The position numbers and the translations under genes were made by a program. Source: JASUTC01 sp964604305 (lineage in GTDB: Bacteria; Thermotogota; Thermotogae; MWEM01). Taken from it: 7,365 nt of DNA. The stretch lies in assembly GCA_964604305.1 (NCBI GenBank), contig CAZRYM010000096.1:1-7365 (forward strand), in the 5' to 3' direction. Within the stretch, counting starts at the first letter, position 1, and each line of letters opens with the position of its first letter. Below the pieces are notes generated by a model. That model saw nothing but the letters and a program-made list of their open reading frames with translations, was not told the DNA's origin and made no database searches. Of the stretch, positions 5,098 through 7,365 are shown piece after piece.

Positions 5098-6936
5098 TTA
5101 ATTTTCTCTTTGTTTCATGTGAAATAACAACATCGTGATATCATCAGCCTGTTCTGCACCTTTGGCAAACTTTTCCACTTCGTGCTCAACCAGCTTCATA
5201 ATGCTGTCGGGTTTTGTTTGTTCAGGCAAAGTGTTCAAATACTCCAGAAGCCTTTCCGGCGAAAACAACTCTTCATGCCTGTTAACAGCCTCCGTCACCC
5301 CGTCCGTGTATAAATACAGGACATCGCCGGGATTGATTTGTGTGGTATAAATTGTAAATTCATAGTTCTCTAAAGCTGCTAAAGGACAGTCACTTTTTGC
5401 TTCCAGCCATTCATAGGCCTTGGATTCGCGTTTTATGACCGGCGGATTGTGCCCTGCACTTGCATAGGAAAATGCTCCGGTTGTTATATCCAGAATACCC
5501 ATAAACGCCGTAACAAACATATTTGATTCGTTGTTCTCGCACAAGATGTTGTTGGATTTATAGAGGATATTAGCAAGATCCGTGTTGTTAATGGAATAAG
5601 TCTTGATGATGGATTTTGAAATCATCATAAACAAAGCTGCTGGAATGCCTTTCCCCGAAACGTCAGCGATGAGAAAACCCAAATGGGTATCATCTATCAT
5701 GAAATAATCGTAAAAATCCCCTCCAACCTCTTTGGCGGTGTGCATCTGACCGAAAATTTCAAAATCATCTCTTTTCGGGAATGGGCCGGGTAAGGCTGAG
5801 AGTTGAATGTTTTTGGCGAAAGCCAGTTCTGAATCTATTCGTCTTTCAGCTTCATGGATGGCATCCTTTAAGGCGTCTACAGTGCTGTTGATGCCCTTGG
5901 AAAGCATCTGAAATTCTTTATTGTTCTCCACATGGACCTTCTCATCCAGATACCCTTTGGTGATCTTGGAAAGGGTTGAGTTGACATTGTAAATCCCGTT
6001 AATGACAACAACCTGAACCAGTCTGGCAATGAGGAAAAAGATGGCACAAAACAGCAAGATGTTGAAAAGAATCAGCATGTTGGTACCTGTATCCCTTGAA
6101 AAGTACATTTCCTCAGTCGGGAGTTTTCCCACAATCAAATAATCATCGGTCTTTTGGTATGAGACTAAATAATCTTTTCCGCTGATTTTTCCAAGAAAAG
6201 AACCTTCTTGCCCTTCAAAACGGTCCATACTTAATCCGATATCGTACAGGTGTTTTCCGATATTCGATTCATCGTTGGTGCTGACAATATTCCCCTGGAG
6301 ATCGCTGATGATGACTCCCCCTGAATTACCTACCCTGAAACTGGGTGCCAGATTTTGAATGTCGGCAACCTCCATGGCGTTGATCAGCTTGAGGGGTGTG
6401 TATCCAACTTGTACTATTCCGGGACTATCAATTCTGGCCACACCTACATATTGAAAAATCTCCTTGTTAATCCCCCTGGGCATGGGATCCTGCGCCAGTT
6501 CAAAATCCGGGTCCGTGATTGCCGGAAGAAATTGGGCGGATTGATCGGCAGAGGCATAATCATAATCAATGAAAGTCGGTTCTGTTCCCGCAATGAGAAT
6601 CCCCTCTTCGTTTGAAATGTGAATCTCATCTACTGAAAGGAGTTGGCGAATATTCTCTATTTCCTCTTCGTTATGGATGATCTCCGGTTTCAAAGACAAC
6701 ATCTTTGCCAGGCCATGAGCCTTTGCCAATGCGTTTTCATCGGCTTCCGTTCGAATTCTTGAAAGATTCTTCTCATTTTGTACAATTTGTTTTTCAACAT
6801 CTGAAAGCTTTAGTTGTATCAAAGTGTTGGCATTCTCTGAAGCTTGTTTTGTTAGAACAGAAAATGACACAACCAGAACACCAATGAAGGCAATTATCAT
6901 TAAAGCAAATAGCCATATTAAAAAGGTTTTTCTCAA
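5098..6936 (-). CDS. membrane sensor with SpoIIE-type PP2C serine phosphatase (RsbU/RsbP-like role)
   Basis: This 612-residue membrane protein probably dephosphorylates the STAS protein of the same operon in response to an external signal. In order it has a TM helix (about 5-28), a roughly 255-residue extracellular region, TM2 (about 287-313), a HAMP-like linker (313-362), a helical stretch, and a SpoIIE/PP2C phosphatase (about 390-608). The extracellular region contains a Cache-like GNSGGVIISDLQGNIVSTN segment near 203-221. The metal-binding acidic motifs of the phosphatase are intact: GGDFYD (D407, D410), ADVSGKG (D425), YTDGVTEA (D545) and ADDITMLL (D598, D599). The frame could begin at a TTG at 6966, but the TTG at 6934-6936 is chosen because AGGAG lies seven bases upstream of it and the first TM helix starts right after. 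It heads the operon and is divergent from a lipoprotein gene. Confidence 0.93.
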   Translation of the reverse strand: MRKTFLIWLFALMIIAFIGVLVVSFSVLTKQASENANTLIQLKLSDVEKQIVQNEKNLSRIRTEADENALAKAHGLAKMLSLKPEIIHNEEEIENIRQLLSVDEIHISNEEGILIAGTEPTFIDYDYASADQSAQFLPAITDPDFELAQDPMPRGINKEIFQYVGVARIDSPGIVQVGYTPLKLINAMEVADIQNLAPSFRVGNSGGVIISDLQGNIVSTNDESNIGKHLYDIGLSMDRFEGQEGSFLGKISGKDYLVSYQKTDDYLIVGKLPTEEMYFSRDTGTNMLILFNILLFCAIFFLIARLVQVVVINGIYNVNSTLSKITKGYLDEKVHVENNKEFQMLSKGINSTVDALKDAIHEAERRIDSELAFAKNIQLSALPGPFPKRDDFEIFGQMHTAKEVGGDFYDYFMIDDTHLGFLIADVSGKGIPAALFMMISKSIIKTYSINNTDLANILYKSNNILCENNESNMFVTAFMGILDITTGAFSYASAGHNPPVIKRESKAYEWLEAKSDCPLAALENYEFTIYTTQINPGDVLYLYTDGVTEAVNRHEELFSPERLLEYLNTLPEQTKPDSIMKLVEHEVEKFAKGAEQADDITMLLFHMKQREN

Positions 6937-6943
6937 AATTCCA

Positions 6944-6948
6944 CTCCT
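6944..6948 (-). promoter_or_regulatory. ribosome binding site deciding the TTG start of the phosphatase
   Basis: The minus strand reads TGAGGAGTGG, with AGGAG seven bases from the TTG at 6934-6936. No comparable site precedes the in-frame TTG ten codons upstream, so the shorter protein is preferred. Confidence 0.75.
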
Positions 6949-6970
6949 CAGTGTAGAGACGAACAAAATG

Positions 6971-6998
6971 TTATCAAATTTCTCTCTGTCTTTGATAA
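6971..6998. repeat. inverted repeat TTATCAAA-N12-TTTGATAA in the operon leader
   Basis: Two perfect 8-base arms are centred 20 bases apart, about two helical turns. The repeat lies 35-62 bases upstream of the phosphatase start codon, within the likely leader. It could be an operator for a dimeric regulator or a leader hairpin; no T-tract suggests a terminator. Confidence 0.5.
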
Positions 6999-7014
6999 TG
7001 TACCTTCAAAGTCT

Positions 7015-7039
7015 ATCATATCAGTCTTTAATAAGTCAA
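7015..7039 (-). promoter_or_regulatory. candidate promoter of the partner-switching operon
   Basis: The minus strand has an extended -10 TGATATGAT (TATGAT at 7015-7020) and a TTGACT at 7034-7039. The spacing between TTGACT and TATGAT is only 13 bases, so they do not form a normal pair; the extended -10 may act alone. Transcription would start near 7008, ahead of the inverted repeat at 6971-6998. Confidence 0.35.
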
Positions 7040-7072
7040 TGAAAAGATAGGGAGTAATGTTCAATCATGGGA

Positions 7073-7083
7073 TATAATATAAT
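7073..7083 (+). promoter_or_regulatory. candidate -10 region of the lipoprotein gene
   Basis: Two overlapping perfect TATAAT boxes (7073-7078 and 7078-7083) lie 30-40 bases before the ATG at 7115. No good -35 box is found at normal spacing, so an activator or alternative sigma factor is possible but unproven. Confidence 0.4.
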
Positions 7084-7114
7084 GAAAGATGTATTTTATT
7101 TGGAGGTGTGTTTT

Positions 7115-7365
7115 ATGAAAAAAACTTTTTTAGCTTTTAGGATCGTTATAATCATGATGCTTTTGATATGTTTCACTGCTTGCAGCTCTGTTATGGAAGA
7201 AATTGCAGAAAGTGATGAAAACACCTACTATTGCGCTGTAAATGGAAACGATAACAACAACGGCTCAATGGAATATCCCTGGAAAACTCCCGGATATGCC
7301 GTCAGGCAACTCGAACCGGGTGACACGTTAATCATCCGCGAAGGCGAATACATCTTGCGCCAATT
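7115..7365 (+). CDS. lipoprotein, probable parallel beta-helix surface protein (5' part only)
   Basis: Only the first 83 codons are inside the window. The N-terminus MKKTF, a hydrophobic core and F-T-A-C23 form a type II (lipoprotein) signal peptide, with C23 as the lipidated residue. The -3 position is Phe rather than the usual Leu, which weakens the call slightly. After a short acidic linker, the segment YYCAVNGNDNNNGSMEYPWK, then T(57)-P-G-Y-A and LEPGDTLIIREGEY, is the typical opening of right-handed parallel beta-helix proteins of the pectate/chondroitin-lyase-like group (the DUF1565 type pattern with NGNDxNxGS...PWKT and GDTI/LxIxxGxY). The protein is therefore expected on the outer face of the membrane, binding or cleaving a polysaccharide. 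GGAGGTG at 7102-7108 precedes the ATG. It is divergent from the partner-switching operon; whether it is a target of that switch is unknown. Confidence 0.85.
   Translation, partial: MKKTFLAFRIVIIMMLLICFTACSSVMEEIAESDENTYYCAVNGNDNNNGSMEYPWKTPGYAVRQLEPGDTLIIREGEYILRQ

Noticed and set aside
7041..7083. Sigma-B-type promoter (GTTTAA...GGGTAT) before the lipoprotein gene
   Set aside because: GTTCAA at 7059-7064 and GGGATA at 7069-7074 look similar, but only 4 bases separate them instead of the 12-15 needed.

Overview
The window comes from a low-GC Gram-positive bacterium, most likely a clostridial Firmicute. Evidence for this is the strong GGAGG-type ribosome binding sites, the use of TTG starts, the AT-rich DNA, and a SpoIIE/STAS/anti-sigma-type switch. 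The genus cannot be named from the sequence alone.

Layout from left to right. Positions 1-171 hold little: perhaps the last codons of a rightward gene, and two short palindromes. Positions 172-1041 (minus) encode a complete PAP2-family membrane lipid phosphatase. Positions 1238-2938 (minus) encode a 566-residue protein of unknown function with an Xre/Cro-like helix-turn-helix in its middle. Facing away from it across a 232-base intergenic region are two small rightward genes. The first, 3171-3314, encodes a 47-residue peptide with a clear signal sequence. The second, 3350-3559, encodes a 69-residue soluble protein. The intergenic region carries four copies of the 6-mer ATTACA/TGTAAT, two of them forming a 15-base palindrome, plus believable promoters in both directions. 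By spot count this block is visibly richer in A+T than its neighbours. A regulator beside a divergent small secreted peptide is the arrangement of some peptide-pheromone systems (Rgg/SHP-like, RRNPP-type), so this is the best candidate here for an undescribed system. The functional link is inference.

A long hairpin with T-tracts on both sides (3654-3716) separates that block from a four-gene leftward operon (6936 to 3715). In transcription order the operon encodes: a two-TM sensor protein with an extracellular Cache-like domain, HAMP linker and SpoIIE-type PP2C phosphatase; a 199-residue protein that looks like a degenerate GHKL ATPase-like partner; a STAS anti-anti-sigma-type protein; and an RsbW/SpoIIAB-like ATPase/kinase. 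Together these form a partner-switching module: an external signal would set phosphatase activity on the STAS protein, which then binds or releases the kinase. No sigma factor lies in the operon, so the final target is elsewhere or is not a sigma factor.

A divergent rightward gene starts at 7115 and runs off the window. It encodes a lipoprotein whose visible part resembles the start of a right-handed parallel beta-helix (pectate/chondroitin-lyase-like) surface protein. No rRNA, tRNA, CRISPR array, insertion sequence or recognisable riboswitch was seen.
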